Source of the DNA: Mesostigma viride
Lineage: Eukaryota > Streptophyta > Mesostigmatophyceae > Mesostigmatales > Mesostigmataceae
DNA length: 64,000 nt
NCBI GenBank assembly: GCA_009746045.1
Contig: RPFO01000154.1
Span: 1,286,167-1,350,166, forward strand
Direction of reading: 5' to 3'
The translations under genes were made by a program, and so were the position numbers. The notes beneath the pieces were generated by a model that worked only from the letters and a program-made list of their open reading frames with translations, was not told the origin of the DNA and ran no database searches. Every line of letters starts with the position of its first letter. Positions within the stretch are counted from its first letter, which is position 1. Shown here piece after piece: positions 34,787 to 45,745 of the stretch.

Positions 34787-36318
34787 ATGACATCCTCAGA
34801 CCCGTCATGGGTACCTCACACCTACCTCAAGTCTCCTCTGACCTCAAAGATCCCACTTTTTCCTCGGTTCAAATCTCTGAACATGATCGTTCTTGCGCAC
34901 AAGCTTACCTAGACGATATCCTTATTTATTCCCCTGACTTCGAAACCCATCTCGTGGACCTCAAAAAGGTTCTAGATATTATGGCCGCTAATTCCTTGTG
35001 GGCTAGGCGAGCTAAAGTGCGGTCTGGTCGTAGTGTTCCCTTCCTCGGTCACGTCCTATCTGATAAAGGTGTTGCTACCGATCCTGATAAAACAAGGTCC
35101 ATCCAGGATTGGCCAGTGCCTACGGATGTCAAAAGTGTACGCAGTTTCCTCGGTCTTGCCTCCTATTACCGACGTTTTATTCCTCGGTTCGCGACTATCG
35201 CGGCTCCTATTAACCACCTGCTGAAGAAGGATATTCCTTTTGTTTGGGGCCTTGAGTGCCAACAAGCTTTTACAACCCTCAAGTCTCTTTTACTCTCGCC
35301 TCCGGTCCTCGTCTTGCCCGATACCTCACGACCATTTGTAGTAGCTACTGACGCTAGTAATTAGGTAGCGATTGGGGGTGTTCTCCTCCAAGACCAGGGT
35401 CATGGTTTGCAACCCATCGAATACATCTCTAGGACTATGTTACCTGCTGAACGCAACTACCCAGTTCATCAACAAGAGTTATTAGCTGTGGTATATTGCT
35501 GTCACTCTTGGCAACATTTCCTCAAAGGGGCCCAGTTCGACGTCTGTATCTGCGAACCTTGTGATGCTGACCCTTACCGGTTGATTATTCAAACCGACCA
35601 TCGTCCTCTGATTCACCTCCTGTCACAACCTAACCTCACTCCTCGGCAAGCGCGGTGGATGGAATTCCTTGCGCAATTCGCCCCATTTAAATTGCAATAC
35701 GTCAAGGGCGTAGATAATATAGTCCCTGATGCTTTATCCCGACGTCCTGACTATTCCTTTTTCGAGGATCTAGATGTCCTCACTACCACCCTCGTTCCTA
35801 CTCCTCTTGGTGTTTTCCCCTATGGTGACGTCCCTGATGACGGGCAGTATACCTACCTTTTCCATACCTCTGTCCGTTTTCCCGATCTCCTCTCCCATGT
35901 AGGCCTTTCTCTGCGGTGTGAGGGCACACCTGTCACCTTGGGGGAGGGGGAGGATACTAATAAAATTATTTCTTGTCCCCTAAGTCATGTTTCCACTAGG
36001 GCTGGGAAGTCGTATGGTAATGTTGTTCCTTCTGGTCCACCCCTCCTTTTTGGTAAAGCTGTGGGTGACTTGTTCAAACCCTCTGTAGATACCTCGGTAG
36101 CCAATCCTACGTCGGATTTAGAGCGTCTCATCAGTAGATTTACGGCCACTGAGCCGGAAGCCTTGACCGCAATCTCCTCACACCCTCAAAAATTTGGGAA
36201 GTACCCGTGCAAGTTTGTGGGTGGCTTCTTGTATGTGCTGTTAAAGGATGATCCTCCGCAATGGCGTTTGTATGTTCCTCCGATTTGCCGCTCCTCCTTG
36301 TTGTTTGAGTTGACATGA
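34753..36318 (+). pseudogene. Gypsy pol, RT palm/thumb and RNase H
   Basis: AYLDDILIYSPDFETHL carries the YLDD box. Next come FLGHVLSDKGVATDPDK, RSFLGLASYYRRFIPRFA and VWGLECQQAFTTLK. RNase H begins FVVATDASN and hits TAG at 35362-35364, then continues in frame as GGVLLQDQG, EYISRTMLPAERNYPVHQQE, LLAVVYCCHSWQHFL and TDHRPLIHLLSQ. VDNIVPDALSRRPDY ends the connection. The frame shifts again near 36315, just before the integrase zinc finger. Confidence 0.88.
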
Positions 36319-36838
36319 TCTAGCTGCTCACCAGGGCGGGAAGCGTGTGCGGGATTTGGTAACCCGTTCATACTTCTGGCCCTCCCTCCTCAGTGATGTG
36401 GATGAATATGTTAGGACATGTCAGTCATGCCAGGAAATGAAACCTAGTAATGTGGGTCAGATAGCAGAACCTCGTACCCTCCCTGATCCTATAATGCCTT
36501 GGGATTCCATTATGATGGATTTTGTGGGTCCCTTTAAAAAGAATTAATCCTAAAGGCAATGCGCAGATCCTCGTGTTTGTAGACCGCCTTACTAGACGTT
36601 GTCATCTTGTCCCTTGTCCCTTGGAGCTTACTGCTCGTGACTGTGCCCAGCTGTACCTTCAGAATGTTTATCGTTACCATGGGTTGAGCAGGCAGTTTAT
36701 CTCTGATAAGGACAAGTTGTTTACCTCAGACTTTTGGACAGAGTTCTTTGCTGCTATTGGTACTAAAGTGACGTTTGGCACTGCGTACCATTCCTCCTCC
36801 TCACACCTAGTAGAGCGTTTAAATAGAGTGGTAGAAGA
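36319..36838 (+). pseudogene. Gypsy integrase, zinc finger and catalytic core (5' part)
   Basis: HHCC finger: an H-D-L-A-A-H stretch at 36319, then RSYFWPSLLSDVDEYV and CQSCQEMK. Catalytic core: IMMDFVGPF (first Asp), a one-base shift near 36537, then VFVDRLTRRCHLVPC, QFISDKDKLFTSDFW (second Asp) and HLVERLNRVVEE (Glu). The copia-like element inserts right after 36838 (GAAGA duplicated). The ORF continues at 44866. Confidence 0.88.
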
Positions 36839-37533
36839 AGTTAACGCCAAGCGCATTGGCGTGATCCTGATTCGGCATATCTCTGCGATTCCAGCGGCAC
36901 CGGAACGAGTTCATTCCGACGAGTATCAAGAAAGTTATGGCGTTCCGACTTCCCGGTCGCGCACGAGCGCGAGCCGGCTGTTCTTCTAAGTCGGACGTGA
37001 ATATTTGCCGACGACATATGGGGTCGACAGTAATTCCTGGGCTGACAGGAATTAGGTGCTGTACCTACGACGGTATTGGATTAATACGTCGTACGCAGGA
37101 AATAGGAACCTTAACCTGTGGTCTGTGGGTACCGCAGGCTTAGTCCTGGACTTCTAGGTGCAGATGCAATAGTCACTGTGGACTGTGCTCTGTGGTCACT
37201 GTGCCTGTATGGCAGACCTACTGTATAGGAGTGGGCGCTGTACAGGTAGTGAATACTGTACCGGGGGTGTTATTACTGAGCAGGCCTCCTAGGCTGCTCA
37301 GGACTAGCAAGCACAGTGCACAAGTATATAAACAATAGGCCAGTGCCAAATGGGCATCTCTTGCGAGCCCGCCTCACGTGTTGTGCCTTGACTTGGCAAG
37401 CTCGTGTGCAAGCCTCAAGTGTTGAGCGCTGTAAACATTATCCGATTTAACAAAGCTCCGTTTCCAACCATATTCACACATTGCTGCATTGCAACCATAT
37501 CCTTCACATTGCGTGTGCGAAGAAAGCTTAACT
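36839..37533 (+). repeat. 5' LTR of the copia-like element
   Basis: 695 bp, beginning AGTTAACGCCAAGCGCATTG and ending GAAGAAAGCTTAACT. An internal inverted pair AACGCCAAGCGCATTGGCGT lies at the very start. Confidence 0.92.
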
Positions 37534-37626
37534 CAAATTACAACCAGTCTCAGCGGAACGGCCAGGAGGGTCGTTGCCGGTTGCGGTGTGCAGCGTTTAC
37601 GACGAGAGGAGCTCGTCTGGTGGTGA

Positions 37627-38001
37627 ATGGTGCAGGAGGAACAACGGCAGCAGGATTTCCGGTTTCGGCAGTCTGCTGGGGGTTCGATTTCTCCTGAATT
37701 ACGCCGTGTCGTTCGGGATCTATCTTTGTTGCTTGCAGATCGTCCGCCTGTAAATCGCAGCTTCGTGCAATTCGTCGACGACCAGGTCGAAGATTGGGAG
37801 CGAATTCTGCGACACGTACAAACCATCGTCATTCCGGAGCACCGGAGCATCGACGACCTTGAGCAGGAGCTTCACGGGTTGGTCGGCATCCAGACGGTGA
37901 TTACTGCAGTAGCAGAGCGAGTGCGGACGGAGTTGGCAGCAAGGCGAGGCGAGGTTGCGGAGCAGCTGGCGCAGGGCGACACGAGTTTGTGCCGACAGTA
38001 G
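37627..38001 (+). other. Leader ORF of the copia-like element, unknown
   Basis: A 124-aa frame contains helix-rich, charged text such as VEDWERILRHVQTIVIPEHR, SIDDLEQELHGLVGIQ and RVRTELAARRGEVAEQL. It could be the N-terminal coiled-coil part of a Gag precursor now separated by frameshifts, or not coding at all. Later stretches to 38180 in another frame (VLQRDQLGVNDAERSI) have a similar look. Confidence 0.35.
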
Positions 38002-38645
38002 CGGGCGCGGGAGTACCACGTGCTTTCGCAGGCGGCATCGGCGACGAGGGTGTTGCAGCGGGACCAGTTAGGCGTGAACGACGCGGAGCGGAGCATCACA
38101 GGCGGCTTGCAGAGGTCGGGGCGACAGCGGAAGCCATCGCCGGAGGACAACGCGCGACAAGAGTCGGCAGGTTTCCAGAGCGAGTAAGAGTTCCTTTTCA
38201 GGAGCTGCCCCGCCCCTTCGCGTTCGTGTGACGCGTTGGGAGGAGTTTGCACCTCTTGGGTACGATAGTGACCTTGAGGTAGGGCAGGGGGTGTCGCTGG
38301 GCTAGGCGACGAGACACTTGGCGACCACGAGGTGCCAACGTACAATCCGCGAGGGCCAACGACGGGTTGTCACCTGTCTACTTTACCAACGGTGACGATT
38401 CAGTCATCGCGGGCCGACAGCGGGTCGACGACGGCGCAGCAGGTAGCAGGGTACCAGAGCTGATTGTGGTGAGCGACAGCGACGACGACAGCGACAAGGA
38501 GAACCAGGACGCGCCTGGGGCCAGCCGTGGTGGTCTTGCCTGAGTGGTAACACTTGGCACTTTCCTTTCTTGTTCAGTAGCTTATATTGCTTTAATTGCT
38601 GCTTGGCCACTTGGCTGGCTGTAGCAGATCTGAACAGAGGCCATC

Positions 38646-39831
38646 ATGGAGGATGGAGCTATCAACCAACAAGCGGGCTTTATGGGCTTCGGCGGCGCGG
38701 CGCTGGGCTGGATGGACGAGATGGACGCGATGGACGCGGTGGACGCGATGGACGCGGGGACGGCCAGGCGCTGGGAGACCAGGCTGAGGTGCCAGATAAT
38801 CAGAGCCAAGGATCGCAGGGCGGGCAGCACGCGCCAGCCGCAGATCAAGCGGCGCCTAAGCGACCAACTGTTGCTGAGGGGTACGCGGTGCTAGGCCAGT
38901 TTCAGTCCATCAAGGACAATTGGCAGCCCCGGGATGCTGAGAGGATGTTAGAGGACATGAACTTGTACACGGAGATATACAACGGTGACAAGCTTCGCAT
39001 CCTGGCGTCTAGTGCCTACATACGGCAGTCGGCGAGGCGGCTGTTCAAGTTTGTTCGGGAGCGACACGCGGCGGGGGACACCTGGACGGCGTTTATGACG
39101 CGACTCAGGTCGTTCCTGAGTGACAAGAGGACCATAGATGGGTCCCACCTGAAGCAAGAATACCTGGACTACAAGCCCATCAAGGGGCAACTAGTGGTCC
39201 ACGCCTTTGAAGACTTCGTCAAGCTGAGGGAGGACGCCATGGCCAAGGGCTTCTTCGTCGCAGATCGGATGGCCATGGGCGACTTTCTCAAGTCGCTGCA
39301 GCTGGATCCGGTCACCATGGATAATGTGACCATCCACATGCGACAGGTCCATGGCTGGGCAGCCATGACGGATCAGTTGTATGAGTGTTTCAGCGGCAAG
39401 TACGTGGGGGTAAGCGCCCTCGTCAGAATGATGAGGAGGCCACTGAACCCACGGTTAAGTCCATGAGGGGATCGGGCCACGGGGGCCCAGCGTCCTCGAG
39501 AGGGCCTGAGACCTCTTCAAGGGGTCGAGGAAGGTCCAGGAGGGGGCGTGACAGAAGGGCTGGACGGGGGACCCCGCCGAAGTCGGGACATCCACAGTCC
39601 CAGTTTGACTTCAAGAGGGTGGGTGGTCCTCCCAAGGCTGGGCCCAGCAGTGGGACCTCACGGGACATCAGTCAGGTGGAATGTTATTTCTGCCAGGGGA
39701 AGGGTCACTTCAGGAATGAGTGTCCCTCGTACCTGAGGCAGGAAGGTCAGAGCAAGCCAGCTCAGGGTGGCAGCAAGGACAAGGCTGGTCCATCCCAGGA
39801 CAAGGGCAAGGGCAAGGCTGCTGATCATTGA
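38646..39831 (+). pseudogene. Copia-like Gag with zinc knuckle, frameshifted
   Basis: ATG 38646 begins MEDGAINQQAGFMGFGGAAL. A shift near 38760 moves to the frame with VAEGYAVLGQFQSIKDNW, LASSAYIRQSARRLFKFVRE, RSFLSDKRTIDGSHLKQEYL and MGDFLKSLQLDPVTMDNVTI (capsid region). A second shift near 39405 leads to the basic nucleocapsid with CYFCQGKGHFRNEC (C-X2-C-X4-H-X4-C). It stops TGA 39829-39831, overlapping the pol frame by a few bases in the -1 register. The shifts could be real decay or sequence errors. Confidence 0.75.
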
Positions 39832-42800
39832 TTGAGCCTGCACACATCCCTGAACCCTGGAGGGTGCCCCCAGGGGTGTGTAATGAAGCTGCTAGTGACA
39901 GCAGTGAGGGGCAGCCCCATGCTCTAGTGAAAGAGCCTATTGGACACGATGGGGCAAGCTTGGTTACCACAGAGAGTATGCCAGCTGTAGCTGCAGTGGT
40001 TACTCGCCAACGTGCCCGCCATGGCGGTGCTGAGCCTGAGGTAGGACCTGGTGATGTGGACCCAGGTGGATCTCAGAAGCATTCTGACCGTGCAGGACTG
40101 GCACAGGATGGTCAGGATGAGGATAGGGCTGGAGACAGTCTGACAGGCACGACCCTGGTGCCTCCTGTACATAAGGGATCTGTACATACCTTGAGTGCTA
40201 ATAATGACAATAAAAGGTTTTCTCTCTTGTATGACATTGCCTCAAGGTTGCATACCATGTTTGGCCATGCAGCTCAGTCTTTGCAAGTTGCTAGACGGCT
40301 GGGAGGAAGTGAGTTGTACTCCATCTGCCAACAGGTTGCTCAAGCTTGCAAGTGCAGGCTAGTTGCTAGAAAGCCCAAGCAGTCTCATGCCAGGACTCCT
40401 ATTTTGCAGCCAGGCCATGTGCAGGTAGATATTCAGAGAATCAGGGGTTTGAAGCTGCTGGTGGCAGTGGACAGATATACCAAGTACAAGACCCTAGAGA
40501 TCCTGCCTGACATGGAGAAGCCTACATTGATTGCTGCTCTGAAGTTGACAAGGAGCAGGTACCCTGGGTTGGAGTTGTTGCAGTGTGACATTCAGTTTGA
40601 GTGCTGTGAGAACCTGCCAGAGTTTCCAGAGTTGCTGATTACACCCAGGGAGAGCCACGGCCAGCAAGGGGTGGTGGAGAGAGCCATCCAAGAGATCAAG
40701 ACTGTGCTGCTGGTGGAGAGGATTCCAAGGACGTCATCTGCCATTGTGACATCTGCATGGCTACGTTCTGTGGAGGACAGGCTGAACCTGAGGACTCCCA
40801 TGTTCTTTGGTGACATTGCCATCAATCCTCTTATGCTGCATACCAGGATGCTGCCAGCTGATGCTGAGCAGGCATGGAAGGAGAAGCTAGAGGCCAAGTT
40901 CCTCAAGCTGAGGCAGAAAGACAAGGGCTGGAGTGTCCTAGAACCTAACGTTGGACAACAGGTTGTTGTGTGGAAGGAACCAAGCTTTCCAGGGAAACGT
41001 GGCAGCTGGCATGATGGGGTGGTGACCCGAGTAGAAGCCGCTGGCCATAAGTGCTGGGTGGCCATTGATGGCTCCCAAGCAGTGCACCGTCTGTCCTGGT
41101 CAAAGATCCGTCCCCGGGGAGGTAATCAAGGAGACCTCTTCCAGGTGCCCGCTGGTGTACAAGGCGGGGGTGACGTGGAGCTTCCTGATCAGGGTGCTAC
41201 AGCTGTATCGAGCCCTCAGGGTGACCCTGGCCCGGCCCCTGGGGTACCTTCACATACGGTGGTTGGGCAAGCAGGCGGACAGGCTGCACCTCCGGAACGG
41301 CCCGACACCAGGCCTAGGGGTGTGCGTCTATCAGATATTGTACAGGCTTTGCAAAGAGCCAAGAAGGAGCCTAAGGTGTCCAAGCTTGTCCAGTTGGATG
41401 AACCTGAGGTAGCTGCCATGGAGATAGATACCAATGCACAGGTTTCTGTCATGGGACCTCAGCATACAGGAGAACTGCTGGTCGGAGAACCAAGTTGCCC
41501 CTGGGTGTCTGATTTCAGTGGTAGGACGCATCTAAGGGTGTTGGGAGAGGTTACTGCCCCTGTCATGGGTGTGGATGTGACCTTCCTTGTCCTAGAGGAC
41601 TATGATGGCCCTGTGATTTTGGGTCAGAATTTTCTGGGCAATCCTGGGATTTCTATCAGAGCTACAGCTCTGAGAAGAGATGGCTGGGGGATGATTCCCC
41701 TAGAAAATTTCAGGACAACATTTCCAGTCAGGTGCAGGGCCAAGCCGGTCAAGGGTGTAAAATGGGATGAAGGGGAGGTGCCCCCAGCGGCCAGTTTGGT
41801 GATTCCAGCTGTGTTGCACCCCAGCAGTATTGGCATAACTCACAGGAGCCTTGCTGCACACTCTCCTTTGACATATGACCAGCTGGTCCAAGAGATGAGC
41901 TCGCCTACTTTGTTTGAGGCTTGGAAGCTCGCCTTCTCCAAGGCATTGGAGGAGTGGTTGCAGTTTGAGTGTGCTGCACCAACAGACAGACGTCCCCCAG
42001 CATCAAGGAAGCTTGCTTTGAGATTTGTGCTGAAGAGGAAGGTTGTGGATGAGGTATCAGTGCCCCATGTCAGGCCTGTCCTGAATGAGTATCACGGCAC
42101 GGGGAGTCTGCCAGGAGAGGAGCTATACACGCCAGGGATGCTACACGACACATGGAGAATTTTGCTATGTCTCTACGTGGGGTTGCTGAACAGGGGAGCA
42201 GCTATGTCATCAGTGCTGCTGGACTTCAAGAGGGCATTTTTAAAATCTGATCCAGAAGTGGCCAGGAGGGTGTGGAAGCAGGATGAGCCTTACTGTGTTG
42301 AGGTGCCTGCCATCTGGAAGCTGGAGCTGCATCAACAATTCCTGGTTATTCTGAAGGGCCTGGAAGGACTCAGGTCGAGCCCAATCATCTGGAGACTCAC
42401 GCTGCAGGAAGCTCTGATCAGTGAGTGTGGCTTGAGAGTGTCTTCAGTTGATCCCTGTTTGCTGCTGGCCCAATGGGAGGGTCTGCCAGTGTATGCTAGT
42501 TTGCATGGAGATGATCTGCATTTGCTAGCCCCCACGACCTGGCTGAAGAAGTTTATTCCTGTCATCAGTGGCAAGTTTTCACTGGGCAAGGAGCTGTGGC
42601 AGGAGCCCAACAAGCCTGTAGTGTTCTGTGGAATGCAGGCTACCCTGTTCAGGAGGGACGGGGAGTGGAGTATCAGGCTTCAGGCTGGAGGAGATTATAA
42701 ACAGACCATTGTGAAGGCCTTGCCAGAGAAGATCACCCAGGCTGCAGGACCTGAGTTGAGAGGCATGTGGGCCTGGTTTGCCAGCATCTGTGGTCCGTCT

Positions 42801-43421
42801 TTGATGGTCCATAGCAGAATGCCTGATGAGGTGCTTGAGGATGAGAAGCCTCGAGTCATAGCCCGGTTGGTGGAGAGTACCCCTGATCTGATTTTGTCTG
42901 GGATTGACTTTACCCAGCCTATCACCTTGGAGATCTTTGTTGACAGTTCCATGGATGCTCGCCAGGTTACCAAGGTCAGGGGGAGATCTGCTGCTCTGTT
43001 TGCTTTTTATCAGAGCAGGGCAAGTTTGTTCAGCTGGTACAGCAGACTGCAGAAGAGGGTCTGTATCAGTTCAGATGTGGCAGAATGCAGGGCCATATGC
43101 GAGGGGATCCAGTCCAGCCTGTACATAAAGGAGTTAATGCTGGAGCTGGCTTCAGTTACCCCTTGGACCTTGCAGATGGAGACGTTGTTGCTAACAGACA
43201 GCATGGGTATGGTCCAGTTTGTTCACAAGCAGCTGGCCAGGAGCCGGGACCTGGATTATTTGTTGCTGAAGGAGTTGGCCAGTTTGGTTGACTTGAAGCA
43301 TATCCCTGGCGAGGAGAACCCTGCTGATGCATTGACAAAGCTGCCACACAAGGCCCCAGCCCAGTACAATGTACTGAGGAAGCTCATGAATGCTGACTGT
43401 CAAGTCGGTCTATCTGTCTAA
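39828..43421 (+). CDS. Copia-like Pol: integrase, protease-like, reverse transcriptase, RNase H
   Basis: One open frame of 1197 codons with no early ATG, likely translated by -1 shift from gag. Residues about 135-190 hold an HHCC-like region (RLHTMFGH…CQQVAQACKCR). Residues about 195-330 are the integrase core (VDIQRIRGLKLLVAVDRYTK, LLQCDIQFE, GQQGVVERAIQEIKT). Residues about 525-600 are protease-like (MEIDTNAQVSVM, then VTFLVLEDYDGPVILGQNFL). RT from about 690: VLLDFKRAFLKSD, LKGLEGLRSSPIIWRLTLQE and ASLHGDDLHLL (DD box with HG before it). RNase H: EIFVDSSMDA … SSDVAECRAI … LLTDSMGM … NPADALTKLP. The order and RT signatures fit Ty1/copia. Confidence 0.85.
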   Translation: MIEPAHIPEPWRVPPGVCNEAASDSSEGQPHALVKEPIGHDGASLVTTESMPAVAAVVTRQRARHGGAEPEVGPGDVDPGGSQKHSDRAGLAQDGQDEDRAGDSLTGTTLVPPVHKGSVHTLSANNDNKRFSLLYDIASRLHTMFGHAAQSLQVARRLGGSELYSICQQVAQACKCRLVARKPKQSHARTPILQPGHVQVDIQRIRGLKLLVAVDRYTKYKTLEILPDMEKPTLIAALKLTRSRYPGLELLQCDIQFECCENLPEFPELLITPRESHGQQGVVERAIQEIKTVLLVERIPRTSSAIVTSAWLRSVEDRLNLRTPMFFGDIAINPLMLHTRMLPADAEQAWKEKLEAKFLKLRQKDKGWSVLEPNVGQQVVVWKEPSFPGKRGSWHDGVVTRVEAAGHKCWVAIDGSQAVHRLSWSKIRPRGGNQGDLFQVPAGVQGGGDVELPDQGATAVSSPQGDPGPAPGVPSHTVVGQAGGQAAPPERPDTRPRGVRLSDIVQALQRAKKEPKVSKLVQLDEPEVAAMEIDTNAQVSVMGPQHTGELLVGEPSCPWVSDFSGRTHLRVLGEVTAPVMGVDVTFLVLEDYDGPVILGQNFLGNPGISIRATALRRDGWGMIPLENFRTTFPVRCRAKPVKGVKWDEGEVPPAASLVIPAVLHPSSIGITHRSLAAHSPLTYDQLVQEMSSPTLFEAWKLAFSKALEEWLQFECAAPTDRRPPASRKLALRFVLKRKVVDEVSVPHVRPVLNEYHGTGSLPGEELYTPGMLHDTWRILLCLYVGLLNRGAAMSSVLLDFKRAFLKSDPEVARRVWKQDEPYCVEVPAIWKLELHQQFLVILKGLEGLRSSPIIWRLTLQEALISECGLRVSSVDPCLLLAQWEGLPVYASLHGDDLHLLAPTTWLKKFIPVISGKFSLGKELWQEPNKPVVFCGMQATLFRRDGEWSIRLQAGGDYKQTIVKALPEKITQAAGPELRGMWAWFASICGPSLMVHSRMPDEVLEDEKPRVIARLVESTPDLILSGIDFTQPITLEIFVDSSMDARQVTKVRGRSAALFAFYQSRASLFSWYSRLQKRVCISSDVAECRAICEGIQSSLYIKELMLELASVTPWTLQMETLLLTDSMGMVQFVHKQLARSRDLDYLLLKELASLVDLKHIPGEENPADALTKLPHKAPAQYNVLRKLMNADCQVGLSV

Positions 43422-44169
43422 AAGCTGAGAGCTGGGTGCTTAAGTCTCTGGATATCAGGCTGGGAGCTTGATTGTACATAATCCTGAGCACACCTTGAGG
43501 GGTGAGACATGTCTCTGGTGTGGGAATGTCTGACATTGTCTCTGATGGAGAGATGTCTATCTGGGGTTTTCATCTCAGTCTGAGGTTTCCCCAGATCTGT
43601 GGTTTGTGGGCGGGGTTCGATTCCCTGGTGCCGTCTTAAGGCGGAGTTTCACGGACTGGCTGACCCATCCACCATGCTGGTGAGGTGGCGACAGGTCCCC
43701 TGATTTTCCACGGTTGGAACGAGTATGGGAGCTTGTGTTTTGCATGTGCTTCGCGTAGATGTTGTGTCTGGTTCGATAAGGGGCAGCAGACCGGCGCCGA
43801 CTCCCGTCTGGGGGTCAGCAATGTTTTCTGATGAGCTGTTGTGGGTGATCTGTGGGGTTTCGCCTAAGGTCCTGAAGGTTGTACATACTTCTCAAGTTCT
43901 TAGCTGAACACCTATGGGCTGCCACAGTTGGCCAACCTCTTGTACATGGGTAACACAACGAGCCTCCCGTGAAGGGATAGGGACTCATTGTAATTTGTTT
44001 GTGCTCCTGAGCCAGTATGGGTGCTATGTACATATAATAAGGAATCCAAGCTGACTGTCATGCCCAGCGGGTTGTGACTTGTAGTCTGGGGAGGATATCC
44101 AGTACCCATTGTGTGTGTTTGTATGTAGACTTGTGTGAGCTGCTACAGCTCAAGAAAAGAAAGGATTGG

Positions 44170-44865
44170 AGTTAACGCCAAGCGCATTGGCGTGATCCTG
44201 ATTCGGCATATCTCTGCGATTCCAGCGGCACCGGAACGAGTTCATTCCGACAAGTATCAAGAAAGTTATGGCGTTCCGACTTCCCGGTCGCGCGCGAGCG
44301 CGAGCCGGCTGTTCTTCTAAGTCGGACGTGAATATTTGCCGACGACATATGGGGTCGACAGTAATTCCTGGGCTGACAGGAATTAGGTGCTGTACCTACG
44401 ACGGTATTGGATTAATACGTCGTACGCAGGAAATAGGAACCTTAACCTGTGGTCTGTTGGTACCGCAGGCTTAGTCCTGGACTTCTAGGTGCAGATGCAA
44501 TAGTCACTGTGGACTGTGCTCTGTGGTCACTGTGCCTGTATGGCAGACCTACTGTATAGGAGTCGGGCGCTGTACAGGTAGTGAATACTGTACCGGGGGT
44601 GTTATTACTGAGCAGGCCTGCTAGGCTGCTCAGGACTAGCAAGCACAGTGCACAAGTATATAAACAATAGGCCAGTGCCAAATGGGCATCTCTTGCGAGC
44701 CCGCCTCACGTGTTGTGCCTTGACTTGGCAAGCTCGTGTGCAAGCCTCAAGTGTTGAGCGCTGTAAACATTATCCGATTTAACAAAGCTCCGTTTCCAAC
44801 CATATTCACACATTGCTGCATTGCAACCATATCCTTCACATTGCGTGTGCGAAGAAAGCTTAACT
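44170..44865 (+). repeat. 3' LTR of the copia-like element
   Basis: 696 bp, about five differences from the 5' LTR (for example GACAAG for GACGAG and one inserted C near 44563). It is preceded by the polypurine run AAGAAAAGAAAGGATTGG. Confidence 0.92.
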
Positions 44866-45669
44866 GAAGAAGCCCTCAGACATTATGTAAATGGGTCTGG
44901 TAGTGACTGGGAAGATTACCTATGTTTGGTTGAATTTTCTTTGAACAACTGTCCTCAAGCTGCGCATGGATTGACCCCTTTCTTCCTTGACACTGGTCGT
45001 CAACCCTTAACCCCCACCTCTCTTTTAGCTAGTCCTCTCCGTGATAAGGATACTGTGTCTCGTGAAACGATTGCTGGTGTTCATGAATTGCTGTCTAAGA
45101 TGAAAAACGCTCATGACCAGGCCATCGCAGGCTACCACAAGGCACAGGCCAAATACTTAGATAGGCTGCGTTCCTCACTGGATAGAAGGGCCCCAGAGAT
45201 AGAAGTAGGCGACCTCGTATTGGTAGAAGGCCCTCGTGTGGGGCGCTTCGCCCATAAGTTTGAGGCGGAGCTGAAGGTGAAGCTTAGGCCCGCTTTCCTT
45301 GGCCCTTTCCGTGTGCTTTCTAGAGTAGGCAATTTCCTCTATGAAATAGATATTCCCTCCTCTTGGCAGACCCACTCTCGCTCTTTCCATAGGAGTCAGC
45401 TCAAACTGTATCATCAGAGTACGTTTGCTGGTAGAGAGTTAGCTCCTGCTCCCTTGGAACATAACCCTGACACTGGTGAAGTAGAGGATGAGGTAGAGAG
45501 TATCGTGGCCCACAGAGATGTAAAAAGGGGCCGCGGTACTCAACGCCAGTACAAGGTTAAGTGGTTGTATGCCCGTGGGGAGGTAGATAGAGTATGGTAC
45601 TCCGAGTCGGAGTTAGATGGGTGTAGTCGCCTCTTGAGGGATCGGTACAAAAACCTGCACCATCTCTAG
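44866..45669 (+). pseudogene. Gypsy integrase C-terminal part with chromodomain
   Basis: It continues the integrase after the copia-like insertion: ALRHYVNGSGSDWEDYLCLV, EFSLNNCPQAAHGLTPFFLD, then the GPY/F-type region (GDLVLVEGPR, LGPFRVLSRVGNFLYEIDIP). From about 45490 a chromodomain reads EVESIVAHRDVKRGRGTQRQ, YKVKWLYARGEVDRVWYSES. Aromatic cage positions Y, W and W are present. Chromodomains direct chromovirus integration to marked chromatin. This segment is uninterrupted to TAG 45667. Confidence 0.9.
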
Positions 45670-45745
45670 TTGTTTGTCCTCCTTGCCTTATGTTCTTCCT
45701 TTTGTGTATGGGGCGGATGGTTGTCCCCCCCCCTCCACAGCCTTC

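Larger units (their letters stand above)
36839..44865 (+). mobile_element. Copia-like LTR retrotransposon inserted in the gypsy integrase
   Basis: 8027 bp with about 695-bp LTRs and the target duplication GAAGA (36834-36838, 44866-44870). Removing it restores the gypsy frame (…VVEE/ALRHYVN…). The LTR termini are AGTTAA…TTAACT, not the usual TG…CA. Order: LTR, leader with a 124-aa frame (37627-38001), gag with a CCHC knuckle, a long pol with integrase before RT (copia order), a polypurine run (44153-44169), LTR. The two LTRs differ at about five positions. No clear primer-binding site was found. Confidence 0.93.
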
